Origin: Trinickia violacea
GTDB lineage: Bacteria > Pseudomonadota > Gammaproteobacteria > Burkholderiales > Burkholderiaceae
Direction: 5' to 3'
DNA length: 64,000 bases
Assembly (NCBI RefSeq): GCF_005280735.1
Contig: NZ_CP040077.1
Span: forward strand, 2,046,001 to 2,110,000
A program made the translations under genes and the position numbers. Position 1 is the first letter of the stretch. The number at the start of each line of letters is the position of its first letter. Shown piece by piece: positions 27,234 through 37,268 of this stretch. The notes under the pieces are model-generated. The model was not told the origin of the DNA. It worked only from the letters and a program-made list of their open reading frames with translations, and made no database searches.

Positions 27234-29687
27234 TTGAGCAAATATCCTTATCCGATCCCAAGCCGGGAAGAAATTCTCGGCGTGCTGCGCACCAGCGAAT
27301 CGCCGCTAGCCGCAAACGACATTGCCGAAACGCTGTCGATCAAACGCCAGGAACGCGAAGGATTTTTCAAGCGTCTGGCCGCCATGGAACGCGACGGCCA
27401 GATCCGCCTCGACAAGCGCGGCTACTATCAGTTGACCCATCCGTCGAACTTTGTCGCAGGCCGCGTGCAAGGCCACCGCGACGGCTTCGGCTTCGTCATT
27501 CGCGACGACGGCCAGGACGACTTGTTCCTGCCCAACACCGAGATGCAGAAGGTCATGCACAACGACCGCGTGCTCGCGCGCATCGTCGGCTATGACCGGC
27601 GCGGGCGGCCGGAAGGGCACGTCGTGGAGGTCACCGATCGCGCGAACAAGCGGGTCATCGGCCGGCTCTTGAACGAGAACGGCGCGCTGATCGTCGCGCC
27701 CGAGGACAAGCGCATCGGTCACGACATCCTGATCACGCAGAACACGAAGAAGGCGAAGGTCGGGCAGGTGGTCGTCGTCGATCTGACGGATTTCCCGAGC
27801 CGCCATTCGCAGCCGCTCGGACGTGTGGCCGAAGTGCTCGGCGACATCGACGACCCCGGCATGGAAATCGAAATCGCCGTGCGCAAGTACGGCGTGCCGC
27901 ACGAGTTCAGCGATGCCGCGCTCCAACAGGCGGCGAAGCTGCCCAGCGAGGTGCGCCCGGCTGACGTTCGTCATCGCGTCGATTTGCGCGACGTGCCGCT
28001 CGTCACGATCGACGGCGAGGACGCCCGCGATTTCGACGATGCCGTCTATTGCGAGCCGATCAAGGTCGGCCGCGGCGATGGCTTCCGCCTGATCGTCGCG
28101 ATCGCCGACGTCTCCTACTACGTCCAGCCGGACGACGGCCTCGACGTCGACGCGCTCGAGCGCAGCACGTCGGTCTATTTCCCGCGCCGCGTGATTCCGA
28201 TGCTGCCGGAGAAGCTGTCGAACGGGCTGTGCTCGCTCAATCCGCAGGTCGACCGTTGCGTGCTCGTGTGCGACATGGTCATCACCGCGCGCGGCGAGAT
28301 CAAGGCTTACCAGTTCTACCCGGGCGTGATGCATTCGGCGGCGCGTCTCACGTACACCGAAGTCGCGGCGGTGCTGGCGAACACGAAGGGTCCGGAGGCG
28401 GTGCGCCGCGCGGCGCTGCTGCCGCAGCTGCAAGACCTCTACGGCGTCTACAAGTCGCTGTTCGCCGCGCGTCAGAAGCGCGGCGCGATCGACTTCGACA
28501 CGACCGAGACCTACATCGTCTGCAACGCGCAGGGCAAGATCGAGCAGATCGTGCCGCGCCAGCGCAACGACGCGCACAAGCTGATCGAGGAGTGCATGTT
28601 GGCGGCGAACGTCTGCGCGGCCGACTTCATGAAGCGCAACAAGCACCCGGGCCTGTACCGCGTGCACGCCGGACCGACGGCGGAGAAGCTCGAAAACCTG
28701 CGCACGTTCCTGCGCGGCATGGGCCTGACGCTCGGCGGCGGCGACACGCCGCACGCGAGCGACTACGCCGCCTTGATGGCGCAGATCCGCGACCGGCCCG
28801 ACGCGCAGATGCTGCAGACGATGCTGCTGCGCTCGATGCAGCAGGCGGTCTACAGCCCGGACAACATCGGCCACTTCGGTCTCGCGTACGACGCCTACGC
28901 GCACTTCACGAGTCCGATCCGCCGCTATCCCGACCTGCTCACGCACCGCGCGATCTACGCGATCCTGTCGGGCCGCAAGTACCAGCCGGAAACGCCGCAC
29001 GGCGTCGCGCTCAACACGTCGATTTCGCCGCGCGCCCGCGCGATGCAGCAGGCCGACGACGAATCGCGCGGCCGCTCGCGCTCGAACACGGCGATCTGGG
29101 AAGAGCTCGGGCTCCATTGCTCGGCGAACGAGCGGCGCGCCGATGAAGCGTCGCGCGACGTCGAAGCGTGGCTCAAGTGCTACTTCATGCGCGACAAGCT
29201 CGGCGAAGAGTACGGCGGGATGGTGAGCGGCGTGACGTCGTTCGGCATCTTCGTGCAGCTCGACGCGCTCTTTATCGAGGGCCTCGTGCACGTCACGGAG
29301 CTCGGCTCCGATTACTTCCAGTACGACGAGGTCAAGAACGAATTGCGCGGCGAGCGCACCGGAATCCGCTATCGGCTGTCGGACCGCGTGCGCGTGCAGG
29401 TGAGCCGCGTCGATCTCGACGCGCGCAAGATCGACTTCCGTCTCGTGCGCGATACGCCGGTCAAGGCGCCTGCGGGCCGTCCGGCGCTCGCCGACAAATC
29501 GATGCTCGATGGCGAAGCAGGGCCGCGCGTTCGTCCGCTGGCCGCCGTGGACGGCACGCACCGCAAGAAGGCCGCGCCCGCAAAGCCGGCGGCCGTGAAG
29601 GAAGCGCGGGCTTCGCGCAGCGGAGCGCCGAAGAAACGCGCGGCGTCGAAGTCGGCGTCGAAAACCCGCTCGCGCAAGAAGTATTGA
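27234..29687 (+). CDS. rnr: ribonuclease R
   Basis: 817 residues from TTG 27234 (protein starting with SKYPYPIPSREEI after the initiator), matching the family length of about 813; the frame is open further upstream, and ATG 27147 would be an alternative start. 3'-5' exoribonuclease that degrades structured RNA, rRNA and defective mRNA. Domain order: helix-turn-helix-like N-terminus, cold-shock domains, RNB catalytic domain (GEDARDFDDAV, metal-binding Asp), S1 domain (GMVSGVTSFGIFVQ) and a basic Lys/Arg/Ser tail. Followed by rlmB, as in many proteobacteria. Confidence 0.95.
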   Translation: MSKYPYPIPSREEILGVLRTSESPLAANDIAETLSIKRQEREGFFKRLAAMERDGQIRLDKRGYYQLTHPSNFVAGRVQGHRDGFGFVIRDDGQDDLFLPNTEMQKVMHNDRVLARIVGYDRRGRPEGHVVEVTDRANKRVIGRLLNENGALIVAPEDKRIGHDILITQNTKKAKVGQVVVVDLTDFPSRHSQPLGRVAEVLGDIDDPGMEIEIAVRKYGVPHEFSDAALQQAAKLPSEVRPADVRHRVDLRDVPLVTIDGEDARDFDDAVYCEPIKVGRGDGFRLIVAIADVSYYVQPDDGLDVDALERSTSVYFPRRVIPMLPEKLSNGLCSLNPQVDRCVLVCDMVITARGEIKAYQFYPGVMHSAARLTYTEVAAVLANTKGPEAVRRAALLPQLQDLYGVYKSLFAARQKRGAIDFDTTETYIVCNAQGKIEQIVPRQRNDAHKLIEECMLAANVCAADFMKRNKHPGLYRVHAGPTAEKLENLRTFLRGMGLTLGGGDTPHASDYAALMAQIRDRPDAQMLQTMLLRSMQQAVYSPDNIGHFGLAYDAYAHFTSPIRRYPDLLTHRAIYAILSGRKYQPETPHGVALNTSISPRARAMQQADDESRGRSRSNTAIWEELGLHCSANERRADEASRDVEAWLKCYFMRDKLGEEYGGMVSGVTSFGIFVQLDALFIEGLVHVTELGSDYFQYDEVKNELRGERTGIRYRLSDRVRVQVSRVDLDARKIDFRLVRDTPVKAPAGRPALADKSMLDGEAGPRVRPLAAVDGTHRKKAAPAKPAAVKEARASRSGAPKKRAASKSASKTRSRKKY

Positions 29688-29858
29688 TACAACGCGTGCC
29701 GCGCGCCGCTCGATGGCACGCGGCGCCCCATCGCGCCGCATGGCGGGCCGTCCGGCCTCGCTGTGCGGCGCCTTTCATTGTGTTACGCGCGATGCTCGTG
29801 CGGCCGCTGCGGCCCGTTCTTCATCGTCGCGCTCGTTCAAGCAAAGGTTGTTTCAGTC

Positions 29859-30617
29859 ATGGCACGTCACAAGGTTCTATACGGTTTTCACGCAGTGACC
29901 GCGCGTATGCGGCACGACGCGTCGACGGTCGAGGAAGTGTTTTACGACGCGACGCGGCGCGATCGCCGCATGCAGGACTTCCTGCAGGCCGCCAAGGAGG
30001 CGGGCGTGCGACTGATCGCAGCCGACGAGACGCGCCTGTGGGGACTCGCGCGGACCGAGCGCCACCAAGGCGTCGTCGCGCTCGCGGGCGACCTGCCGCT
30101 CGCGCAGAACCTCGCGGAACTGCTCGACGGAATCAACGGCCCCGCGCTCCTGCTCGTGCTCGATGGCGTCACCGATCCGCACAACCTGGGCGCCTGCCTG
30201 CGGGTTGCCGATGCGGCGGGCGCGCATGCGGTGATCGCGCCGCGCGACCGCTCCGCCGGCTTGAACGCGACGGCTGCGAAAGTGGCGAGCGGCGCGGCCG
30301 ACACGGTGCCGTACATCACTGTGACGAACCTGGCGCGCGCGCTGCGCGAGTTGAAGGACGCGGGCGTGTGGGTCGTGGGGACAGCGGGCGAGGCGACGGC
30401 GAGCCTCTACGAGACCAAGCTCGACGGCTCGGTGGCGCTCGTGATGGGCGCGGAAGGCGAGGGCATGCGCCGTCTCACGCGCGATACGTGCGACGAAGTC
30501 ATGCACATTCCGATGGCGGGGACGGTGGAGAGCCTCAACGTATCGGTGGCGAGCGGGGTGTGTTTGTTCGAAGCGGTGAGGCAGCGCAACGCGCTCAAGG
30601 CCGGCGCCAAGGCTTAG
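29859..30617 (+). CDS. rlmB: 23S rRNA (guanosine-2251-2'-O)-methyltransferase
   Basis: 252 residues. SPOUT methyltransferase with an N-terminal substrate-binding domain (HKVLYGFHAVTARM) and the knotted C-terminal domain: LDGVTDPHNLGACLR, VMGAEGEGMRRL and ESLNVSVASG bind S-adenosylmethionine. It modifies the ribosomal P-loop of 23S rRNA. The long upstream frame from 29763 is not used; ATG 29859 begins the homology. Downstream of rnr in the same direction. Confidence 0.95.
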   Translation: MARHKVLYGFHAVTARMRHDASTVEEVFYDATRRDRRMQDFLQAAKEAGVRLIAADETRLWGLARTERHQGVVALAGDLPLAQNLAELLDGINGPALLLVLDGVTDPHNLGACLRVADAAGAHAVIAPRDRSAGLNATAAKVASGAADTVPYITVTNLARALRELKDAGVWVVGTAGEATASLYETKLDGSVALVMGAEGEGMRRLTRDTCDEVMHIPMAGTVESLNVSVASGVCLFEAVRQRNALKAGAKA

Positions 30618-30679
30618 TCATTTCCGTCGGCCCGACTCCGGTAAACTTCCCCTTTTTGCAAGCCTTTCCTCCTCAAGTC

Positions 30680-31375
30680 ATGACTCAAGACGAACTCAAG
30701 CAACTGGTCGGCCAAGCTGCCGCCGACTACGTGAACGCCCATGTCGCCGAAGGCGCCGTAATCGGCGTCGGCACGGGATCGACGGCGAACTGTTTCATCG
30801 ACGCGCTCGCCGCCGCCAAAGGCCGCTACCGCGGCGCGGTGTCGAGCTCGGTCGCGACGACCGCGCGCCTCGAGAAGCACGGCATCAAGGTGTTCGATCT
30901 GAACGACATCGAATCGCTGCCCGTGTACGTCGACGGCGCCGACGAAATCGATCATGGCGGCGCGATGATCAAGGGCGGCGGCGGCGCGCTCACGCGCGAG
31001 AAGATCGTGGCGTCGGTGTCGGATGTGTTCGTCTGCATCGCGGACGCGACGAAGCGCGTCGACGTGCTCGGCAAGTTCCCGCTGCCGATCGAAGTGGTGC
31101 CGATGGCGCGCACCGCGATCGGCCGGCGCGTGACGGCCGCGGGCGGCGTGCCGGTGCTGCGCGTGAAGCTGGACGGCTCGCCCTACATCACCGACAACGG
31201 CAACGAGATCATCGACGTCAAAGGCATGCAAATCACCGATCCGCGCGCGCTCGAAGCGGCCGTGAACGCGTGGCCCGGCGTGGTGACGGTGGGCCTCTTC
31301 GCCGCCCGCGGCGCGGACCTCTGCCTGCTCGGCACCGACACGGGTGTCGAAACGATCGAATACCCGAAGCGCTGA
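30680..31375 (+). CDS. rpiA: ribose-5-phosphate isomerase A
   Basis: 231 residues. Interconverts ribose 5-phosphate and ribulose 5-phosphate in the pentose phosphate pathway. Shows GVGTGSTA, SSSVATT, DGADEID and KGGGGALTREK, the phosphate-binding and active-site regions. ATG 30680 begins the family's usual N-terminus (TQDELKQLVGQAA). It lies 62 bases after rlmB and probably shares its transcript. Confidence 0.96.
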   Translation: MTQDELKQLVGQAAADYVNAHVAEGAVIGVGTGSTANCFIDALAAAKGRYRGAVSSSVATTARLEKHGIKVFDLNDIESLPVYVDGADEIDHGGAMIKGGGGALTREKIVASVSDVFVCIADATKRVDVLGKFPLPIEVVPMARTAIGRRVTAAGGVPVLRVKLDGSPYITDNGNEIIDVKGMQITDPRALEAAVNAWPGVVTVGLFAARGADLCLLGTDTGVETIEYPKR

Positions 31376-31397
31376 GCCGGACCGAGGACACAACACG

Positions 31398-31634
31398 ATG
31401 CAAGCCGAACTGCGCCACGCGCTCGACACCGCGTATGAAGGGATGAAGCGCAGCGATCCTTCCCCCACGGCATTTGCGAGCCACTACGCGCTTTGCCTCG
31501 GCATCATCATCGGCGGTCAGGCGTGCGACGGCATGAGCGATGAGGAAGCCGCGAGCGAGCGCGCTCACCTTGCGATGCTCGCCGCGCTCTACGAAATCGG
31601 CGAGCGCGTGCGCAGCGATATCAGCGAACCATAA
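31398..31634 (+). CDS. conserved small hypothetical protein
   Basis: 78 residues, starting 22 bases after rpiA. Soluble and helical, no signal peptide. The start ATG 31398 is preceded by a weak CCGAGGACA. The composition (LRHALDTAYEGMKRSDPSPT...) is typical of conserved genes, but I recognise no family. Probably the last gene of the rnr-rlmB-rpiA run. Confidence 0.65.
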   Translation: MQAELRHALDTAYEGMKRSDPSPTAFASHYALCLGIIIGGQACDGMSDEEAASERAHLAMLAALYEIGERVRSDISEP

Positions 31635-31708
31635 ACAGCGAACACCAGGTAGCGAACCATAACTAGCAAGCAACGGAGCGCGAGCCGCGGGCGCGCGCTT
31701 CGTGACGA

Positions 31709-32443
31709 TCAGCTCACGGTATCCGTTTGATGCAAGGCCGGCAGCAGGCGGTCGAATTCGCGCTTGACGAGGCTATAGCATTCGCACGCGCGCGTTTCCA
31801 GGCCCTTGCGATCGAGCACCTTGATGTGGCCGCGGCTGTGATGAATCAAGCCCAGATCATGCAGCTTGCCGGCCGCTTCGGTGATGCCTTCGCGGCGCAC
31901 GCCGAGCATGTCGGCGATGAGCTGCTGCGTCACGGCCAGCTCGTTGGTGGCCGCGCGATCGATCTCGATCAGGAGCCAGCGGCAGAGCTGCTTGGACAGC
32001 GAGTGATGGCGGTTGCACGCGGCGGTCTGGGCGACCTGCGTGAGCAGCGCTTGCATGTAAAGCAGCATCAGGCGGCGCAGGAAGTCCGAGCGCGCGAATT
32101 CCTGCCGCAAGCGTTGTGCGCTCATCCGGTAGGCGAAGCCCGCGCATTGCACCTGCACGCGGCTCGGCATCGTTTCTCCCCCCGTAAGCACCTGGACGCC
32201 GGTCATGCCTTCGCGTCCCACGGCTGCGAGTTCGACGGAGCCCCCGTCTTCCATCATCGCCAGGATCGAGATGATGGCGGTCGTCGGAAAGTAGACGTGG
32301 TGAATCTTGTGGCCGCAGTCGCACAACAATTGCTCGGTGCGCAAGTGAACCAGTTCGAGATGGGGCGTCAAGGCTTGCCATTCGTTCGATGGCAACGCCC
32401 CAAGCAAATGGTTGCCATGCAGGTCGGATTGTAGGGTCAACAT
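31709..32443 (-). CDS. Crp/Fnr-family transcriptional regulator
   Basis: 244 residues. N-terminal cyclic-nucleotide-binding-like beta domain (HVYFPTTAIISILAMMEDG; VELAAVGREGMTGVQVLTGG), then a dimerisation helix and a C-terminal winged helix (LAVTQQLIADMLGVRREGITEAAGKL). It lacks the N-terminal Cys cluster of FNR, so it is not an obvious oxygen sensor. The target genes are unknown. The upstream region of about 1 kb has no gene. Confidence 0.9.
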   Translation of the reverse strand: MLTLQSDLHGNHLLGALPSNEWQALTPHLELVHLRTEQLLCDCGHKIHHVYFPTTAIISILAMMEDGGSVELAAVGREGMTGVQVLTGGETMPSRVQVQCAGFAYRMSAQRLRQEFARSDFLRRLMLLYMQALLTQVAQTAACNRHHSLSKQLCRWLLIEIDRAATNELAVTQQLIADMLGVRREGITEAAGKLHDLGLIHHSRGHIKVLDRKGLETRACECYSLVKREFDRLLPALHQTDTVS

Positions 32444-33441
32444 AATCGGTCCTCGGTGGAAGCTGTGCTGTACACGCCTCGTGTTCTGGTCCCTTCACGG
32501 CCTCTGTCGATCATCGGACTTGCAAGCCTTTCGACAGGATTGCCGCGCTTTCTTGTGGCCTCGCGCTCTCTCGCGGTGGCGACCGTCTGTGCGGTTGCGC
32601 TCTGTGCGCCATCCTTCAGCGAGGATCGTGCCAAGCCCCTGAAAAGCCCGTTTTGATGGGGGGTTGCCGTTGTTGCGACGCGGCTCGGGCACCAGTCGGT
32701 CCGTTTTTGTTTCAAAACTGCAAAATGCGGCGGTGCGCTGGCGCGCGCAGCCGGGTGGTCGCGTTTGAATGTGCTGCGTCCAGGCGGGACGGGGCTTTAG
32801 GCGGTACGCGCCAAGCATCCGGCCAGCGGCGCCAGCCCGACGATTCGGCCGCGTCGGCGGCGGATGGCGCCCCGGCCTGATCTGCCGAAATTGATTCAGA
32901 TGTGTTGCATTGAGGGCGGACTTTGCTGCGCTGCAACCAATGGTCTGCGCATTCGCCGTGCCTGACGGGACAAGGGCGCGCGCCGAAATGGTTGCAAATT
33001 CGAACGATGAATAGGTGCGCCGACAACTCTGCAACAGAGGACACCGAGGGGTCCGAAAACGTCACGGCCTTTGTAATAAGTTAAGCGTGCCGCGAATGAC
33101 TCATTGTTGAGACAGGACCGATTTGCGCGTAAGGCGGCTGTTATCGTCATATCAGTGCCGCAATCCTATGATCGATCGTGAGCGGTGTCGTGGCCGTGCC
33201 AACATTCGAAAACCCTCGTGTCGGTTTGGGCCGAACATCGCGGGCGTCGCCTCCGTTCAAGCACCCGGCGTGAATTGATAAGTACTGGAAAATAATCGGC
33301 TAAAGGAAGATTGCGTAGGATAGCCCTGGATTCGTAGGCTGAAATCGGTAAATTGGGTGCGATTGCGCACGGTGAGCGCTGGTTTCACGACGTACCGTGC
33401 AACCATGAAAATTCGTCTTACTTTCGTGGTGGACGCCGGCG
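32444..33441. other. about 1 kb intergenic region upstream of the Crp/Fnr gene
   Basis: No open frame with a ribosome binding site or recognisable product on either strand. The part from about 33060 to 33440 is AT-richer and would hold the promoter of the acetyltransferase gene at 33442; the Crp/Fnr promoter should lie near 32450-32650. Unusually long for this otherwise compact region. Confidence 0.5.
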
Positions 33442-33996
33442 ATGAACTGGGCAACGCTGACCTTCGATCAACTGAGCGCGCGCGAACTGTATCTGATCCT
33501 GCGCGCACGCAGTGCCGTTTTCGTCGTCGAGGCGTCGTGCGTGCATCTCGATGCGGACGGTTTCGACGAAGCGGCGTTGCACGTTTTCGCGCATGAAGAC
33601 ATGACGCGTCCGATGCCGATTCTCGCGTATGCGCGCATTCGTCCGGGCGAGATCGAACATCAGGAAGTGTGGATCGACAAGATTCTGACGTGCCCATCGC
33701 TTCGCGGCGACGGAACCGCCTACGCGCTCGTCGATCATGTGATGCACGTGGTCGACGCGCGTTGGCCGCGGCACAGGGTGAGGGCGTTCGCGCCGGCGGC
33801 GCAGCGTCCGCTCTATGAAAGATTCGGGTTTCGCAGGGCGCTCGAGACCGGCGCCAAGTGCGGCACGCCACTCACCGCGTTCGTGCGCGGCGGGCCGTAC
33901 GGCTTCGCGGAGCCAATCGAGGTGCACGAGGTGCGCCGTGGCCGCGCGGAGTCGGGGTGTTACGCGGCGGCGGCGGGGCCATTCGGTACGCGCTGA
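33442..33996 (+). CDS. GNAT N-acetyltransferase, ElaA-like
   Basis: 184 residues. ElaA-type GNAT domain: LYLILRARSAVFVVEASC near the start (family usually FVVEQ.C), acetyl-CoA region LRGDGTAYALVDHVM and the RPLYERFGF motif. The last about 30 residues are a low-complexity extension. It acetylates an unknown small molecule or protein amine. Confidence 0.85.
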   Translation: MNWATLTFDQLSARELYLILRARSAVFVVEASCVHLDADGFDEAALHVFAHEDMTRPMPILAYARIRPGEIEHQEVWIDKILTCPSLRGDGTAYALVDHVMHVVDARWPRHRVRAFAPAAQRPLYERFGFRRALETGAKCGTPLTAFVRGGPYGFAEPIEVHEVRRGRAESGCYAAAAGPFGTR

Positions 33997-34326
33997 AGCC
34001 CGCTGTCCAGCGAGCTGGCGCTATATAAAGAAGTAACGGGGGTAATTAGGGGTACGCGATCGACGCATCGACGTCATTGGCTTGGGCCGTGCGCCGATGA
34101 GCCGCGATGTGTGCGGTCGCGTACGTTTGGGCGTCGCTCATTTTCTACAATGTCCTATGGTACTCACCGGTTTGAAGATACGGGCCGACACGGTTTTTTG
34201 CAGTGCAACCATGTTCGGCTGCGCTTTTGTCAGACGGATAAACCCTGACAGGTTTTTCCCAACTGGCATATTCAATTTGGCCGCAGCACCGTATTGGATA
34301 GACAACAGGGCACGCGAGGGCGCGAA
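33997..34326. other. promoter region of the GntR-type gene
   Basis: 330 bases without an open frame of note. AT-rich sequence at 34180-34320 probably contains the promoter of the GntR/FadR-type regulator at 34327; no clear palindromic operator could be defined. Confidence 0.4.
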
Positions 34327-35079
34327 ATGAATCAGGCGTCGGACGGCGCATCGGGGGGTGTCATGGAGCAGGGCAAGGACCGCTCACTGGTCAGCAAGGT
34401 GATGGACGGGCTCGTCACGGGCATTGTCGAAGAAAAATACGGGGCGATTCTTCCGCCGCAGGACGTGCTGTCGAAAGAGTTCGACGTGAGCCGCACGGTG
34501 ATGCGCGAAGCGCTGTCGATGCTGCTCGCGCGCCACATGCTGGACGTGCGGCCGAAAGTCGGCACGCGCATCCGCTCGATGCGCGACTGGCGCATGATCG
34601 ACGAGGATGTCGTGAACTGGCGCTTTCGCGCGAAGCCCGACCCGGTCTTCATGCGCGACGTGATCGAGTTCCGCATGCTGATCGAGCCGCGCGCGGCGGC
34701 CCAGGCGGCGGCGCGCGCGAGCGTGTCGGAAGTGGCCGGCATCCGCGAGGCGTTCGACGTGTTTAAAACGATCGCGCCCGGCGAACCCGGTTATGAAGCG
34801 GCCGACGAATTGCTGCATACCCGCATCGTGCACGCGAGCGGCAACCAGTTCTTCCAGCAGATGGCGGCGATCATTCGCGGCGCGCTGACCACGGTGAACC
34901 CGATGGTCAACCAGAAGCCGGGCGCCTGGGAGATCTCCGTGCGCACGCATGCGCGCATGGTCGAGGCAATCGAGCGGCGCGATCCGAAAGAGGCCGAAGC
35001 GGCGGCGCTGGCGTTGATCGACTTCACCGCGGACGAAATCGGCCGCGAGTTCTCGATCGAGATGCCCGGCCGCAAGTAA
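34327..35079 (+). CDS. GntR-family (FadR subfamily) regulator
   Basis: 250 residues from ATG 34327. Winged helix-turn-helix (VLSKEFDVSRTVMREAL; LDVRPKVGTRI) followed by an FCD helical ligand domain with metal-ligand-like residues (VIEFRMLIEPRAA; DELLHTRIVHASGN; HARMVEAIERRD). Such regulators often control sugar-acid catabolism (gluconate, galactonate). No matching catabolic operon is adjacent. Confidence 0.9.
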   Translation: MNQASDGASGGVMEQGKDRSLVSKVMDGLVTGIVEEKYGAILPPQDVLSKEFDVSRTVMREALSMLLARHMLDVRPKVGTRIRSMRDWRMIDEDVVNWRFRAKPDPVFMRDVIEFRMLIEPRAAAQAAARASVSEVAGIREAFDVFKTIAPGEPGYEAADELLHTRIVHASGNQFFQQMAAIIRGALTTVNPMVNQKPGAWEISVRTHARMVEAIERRDPKEAEAAALALIDFTADEIGREFSIEMPGRK

Positions 35080-35350
35080 GCCGCGCGTGCTGTCTGGCGC
35101 CTGCCGATGCAGGGCGCCGCCCGAGCGTGTCCTGCGGTCGGGTTTTTCCCATTCCTTTCTTTACACTCGCCGCTAGCGCAAACGTTTGCGCGTGGATTGC
35201 CTTCCACTGGCCGAGCCGCTTCCCGATCTTCCTCAAGTTCGCCGCCGTCCGCGCGTCTCGATAGCGAGCCGCTTATCATTACGGCGATTGCACGCGCGGG
35301 CGCATACGCTGCGCGACTCTTGAAACCGACCTCTGTCACCCCGTTCCTCA

Positions 35351-36340
35351 ATGAATCACGACACGAACAGCAGTGAAACCGTCCGCTGGGGCGTTTTGGG
35401 CGCGGGCAATATCGCGCGCCGCTTCGGGCTCGGCCTCGGGCACGTGCCGAATGCACAGATAACGCATGTCTGGTCGCGCCGCGCGTCGACGACCGGCGCC
35501 TACGCGCAGCAGTTCGGCGCCGGCGCGTGCGCGAGCCTCGATGCGCTGCTCGCGAGCGACGTCGACGCCATCTACATCGCCACGCTGCACGACAGTCACG
35601 CCGACTATGCGCTTGCGGCGCTCGCCGCAGGCAAGCATGTGCTGTGCGAAAAGCCGGCGACGATCAACGCGCGGCAGCTCGAACGCGTGCTCGCAGCGGC
35701 GCGCGACGCGAAGCGCCTTTTCATGGAAGCGATGAAGCCGCCGTTCTATCCGCTCTACCGCAAGCTGCGCGAGCATCTGGCGAGCGACCCGATCGGCGAG
35801 GTCGGCCTCGTGCGCGCGGGTTGCGCGATGGCGAACGTGCCCGCGGACCATCCGGCGTTTTCGTTCGAGCACACGGGCGGCGCGCTGCTCGATATCGGCA
35901 TCTACGAGGCGTTTCTTGCCGTGGACTGGCTCGGCGCGCCGCTCGACGTGCAGACGATCGGCCGCCTGGGCTCAACGGGCGTCGATACGTTCGCGAGCCT
36001 CAACTGCCGGCACGAACGCGGCATCGCACAGCTCTTTTGCGGACTGGACCTGCAAGGCAAGGGCGATGCGCTGTTGGCCGGCACGCTCGGCTGCGTGACG
36101 ATCCACGAGAACTGGTGGAACCCGGTGCGCGCGACGGTTCGCTACGTCGACGGCCGCGTCGTCGAACTCGAGGCGCCGTTCGAAGGCGGCGGTCTCAACT
36201 ATGAGACGGCGCACTTCTGCGACCTGATCCGCGCGGGTGTGCTCGAGAGCCCGGTGATGACGCACGCGAAGTCGCTGCAGATGATCTCGATGATGGACTC
36301 GGCGCGCGCGACGCTCGGGCTCAAGTACGCCGGCGAGTGA
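35351..36340 (+). CDS. Gfo/Idh/MocA-family oxidoreductase
   Basis: 329 residues. N-terminal Rossmann domain (WGVLGAGNIARRFG), the conserved CEKPA motif with the catalytic Lys, and a C-terminal substrate domain (GGALLDIGIYEAFLA). NAD(P)-dependent dehydrogenase of a sugar, inositol or related polyol; dimeric dihydrodiol dehydrogenase-like members are closest in style. Substrate unknown. It follows the GntR-type regulator by about 270 bases and could be under its control. Confidence 0.88.
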   Translation: MNHDTNSSETVRWGVLGAGNIARRFGLGLGHVPNAQITHVWSRRASTTGAYAQQFGAGACASLDALLASDVDAIYIATLHDSHADYALAALAAGKHVLCEKPATINARQLERVLAAARDAKRLFMEAMKPPFYPLYRKLREHLASDPIGEVGLVRAGCAMANVPADHPAFSFEHTGGALLDIGIYEAFLAVDWLGAPLDVQTIGRLGSTGVDTFASLNCRHERGIAQLFCGLDLQGKGDALLAGTLGCVTIHENWWNPVRATVRYVDGRVVELEAPFEGGGLNYETAHFCDLIRAGVLESPVMTHAKSLQMISMMDSARATLGLKYAGE

Positions 36341-36486
36341 GGACGCATCGGCACGCCCAGTCGTGGCTGCTGGCGCGACGGGCCCGGTGCTATGATGACC
36401 GCCTCTTACGCCGCGCCCGGGCCTCCGTTGCTTGCTTGGGTCTTGTGTGCGGCAAGCTTTCGAATTCCTTCAATGGAGCCGCAGCG

Positions 36487-37185
36487 ATGCGCATGGTGGG
36501 CAAACTCTGGCGCGACAACAAGAGCCTGATCGCGTTTATCTTTTTGATGGTGCTGTTTCGCAGCGCGATCGCCGATTGGAACGTCGTGCCGAGCGGCTCG
36601 ATGCTGCCGACGATACGCGAGGGCGACCGCATCCTCGTCGACAAGATGGCCTACGATCTGCGCGTGCCGTTTACGCACGTGGCGCTGGTCCATCTCGGCG
36701 ATCCGCAACGCGGCGATATCGTGACGATCGATTCGTCGGCCGCGCATGAGTTGCTCGTGAAGCGCGTGATCGGCGTGCCGGGAGACCGCATCGCGCTGCG
36801 CGAGAACGTGCTCTATGTGAACGGCGTGCGGGCCGATTACCAGCCGCTTGCATCGGCGCCGATGGCCGACGAGCCGGCCGCGCCCGCCGAATATCTGACG
36901 GAGCGTTTCGACGGCGTCGCGCATACCGTGCGACTTTCGGAGATCGCGCCGAGCCCGCGCAGCACGTTCGGCCCCGTTATCGTGCCGCCCGGCGAGTATC
37001 TGATGCTCGGCGACAATCGCGACGACAGCGCCGATTCGCGCTACTTCGGCTTTTTCCCGCGCAGCGAAGTGATGGGGCGCACGCGCCGCGTCGCGTACTC
37101 GCTCGATCCGGATCGCGATTACCTGCCGCGTATGAGTCGCTTCGGCTCGCTCCTCGATATGCCGGCACCGCTGGCGGCGCGCTAA
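36487..37185 (+). CDS. lepB: signal peptidase I
   Basis: 232 residues from ATG 36487 (GGAG upstream). One N-terminal membrane segment (SLIAFIFLMVLFRSAIA), the catalytic Ser in PSGSMLPT and Lys in VKRVIGVPGD, and the C-terminal box GDNRDDSADSRYFGF. Removes signal peptides from exported proteins at the periplasmic face. Many bacteria have a lepA-lepB locus elsewhere; this stand-alone gene may be a second signal peptidase. Confidence 0.9.
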   Translation: MRMVGKLWRDNKSLIAFIFLMVLFRSAIADWNVVPSGSMLPTIREGDRILVDKMAYDLRVPFTHVALVHLGDPQRGDIVTIDSSAAHELLVKRVIGVPGDRIALRENVLYVNGVRADYQPLASAPMADEPAAPAEYLTERFDGVAHTVRLSEIAPSPRSTFGPVIVPPGEYLMLGDNRDDSADSRYFGFFPRSEVMGRTRRVAYSLDPDRDYLPRMSRFGSLLDMPAPLAAR

Positions 37186-37268
37186 GCGTCTGATCGTCAG
37201 CGCGTAACGCTGCGGACGTCGGCTAACGTGAATTCAGCCTCCGTCCGCACGCATCGCGCTACGCGCAT

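Noticed and set aside
27306..29741. An 811-codon open frame antisense to rnr
   Set aside because: It lies entirely opposite the RNase R gene, has an Arg/Val/His-rich composition typical of antisense frames in high-GC DNA, and shows no domain.
29168..30679. Long N-terminal extension of rpiA through rnr and rlmB
   Set aside because: It is only the continuation of an open frame in GC-rich DNA; RpiA homology begins at 30680.
31709..32443. Oxygen-sensing FNR
   Set aside because: The protein lacks the N-terminal Cys cluster needed for the [4Fe-4S] centre.
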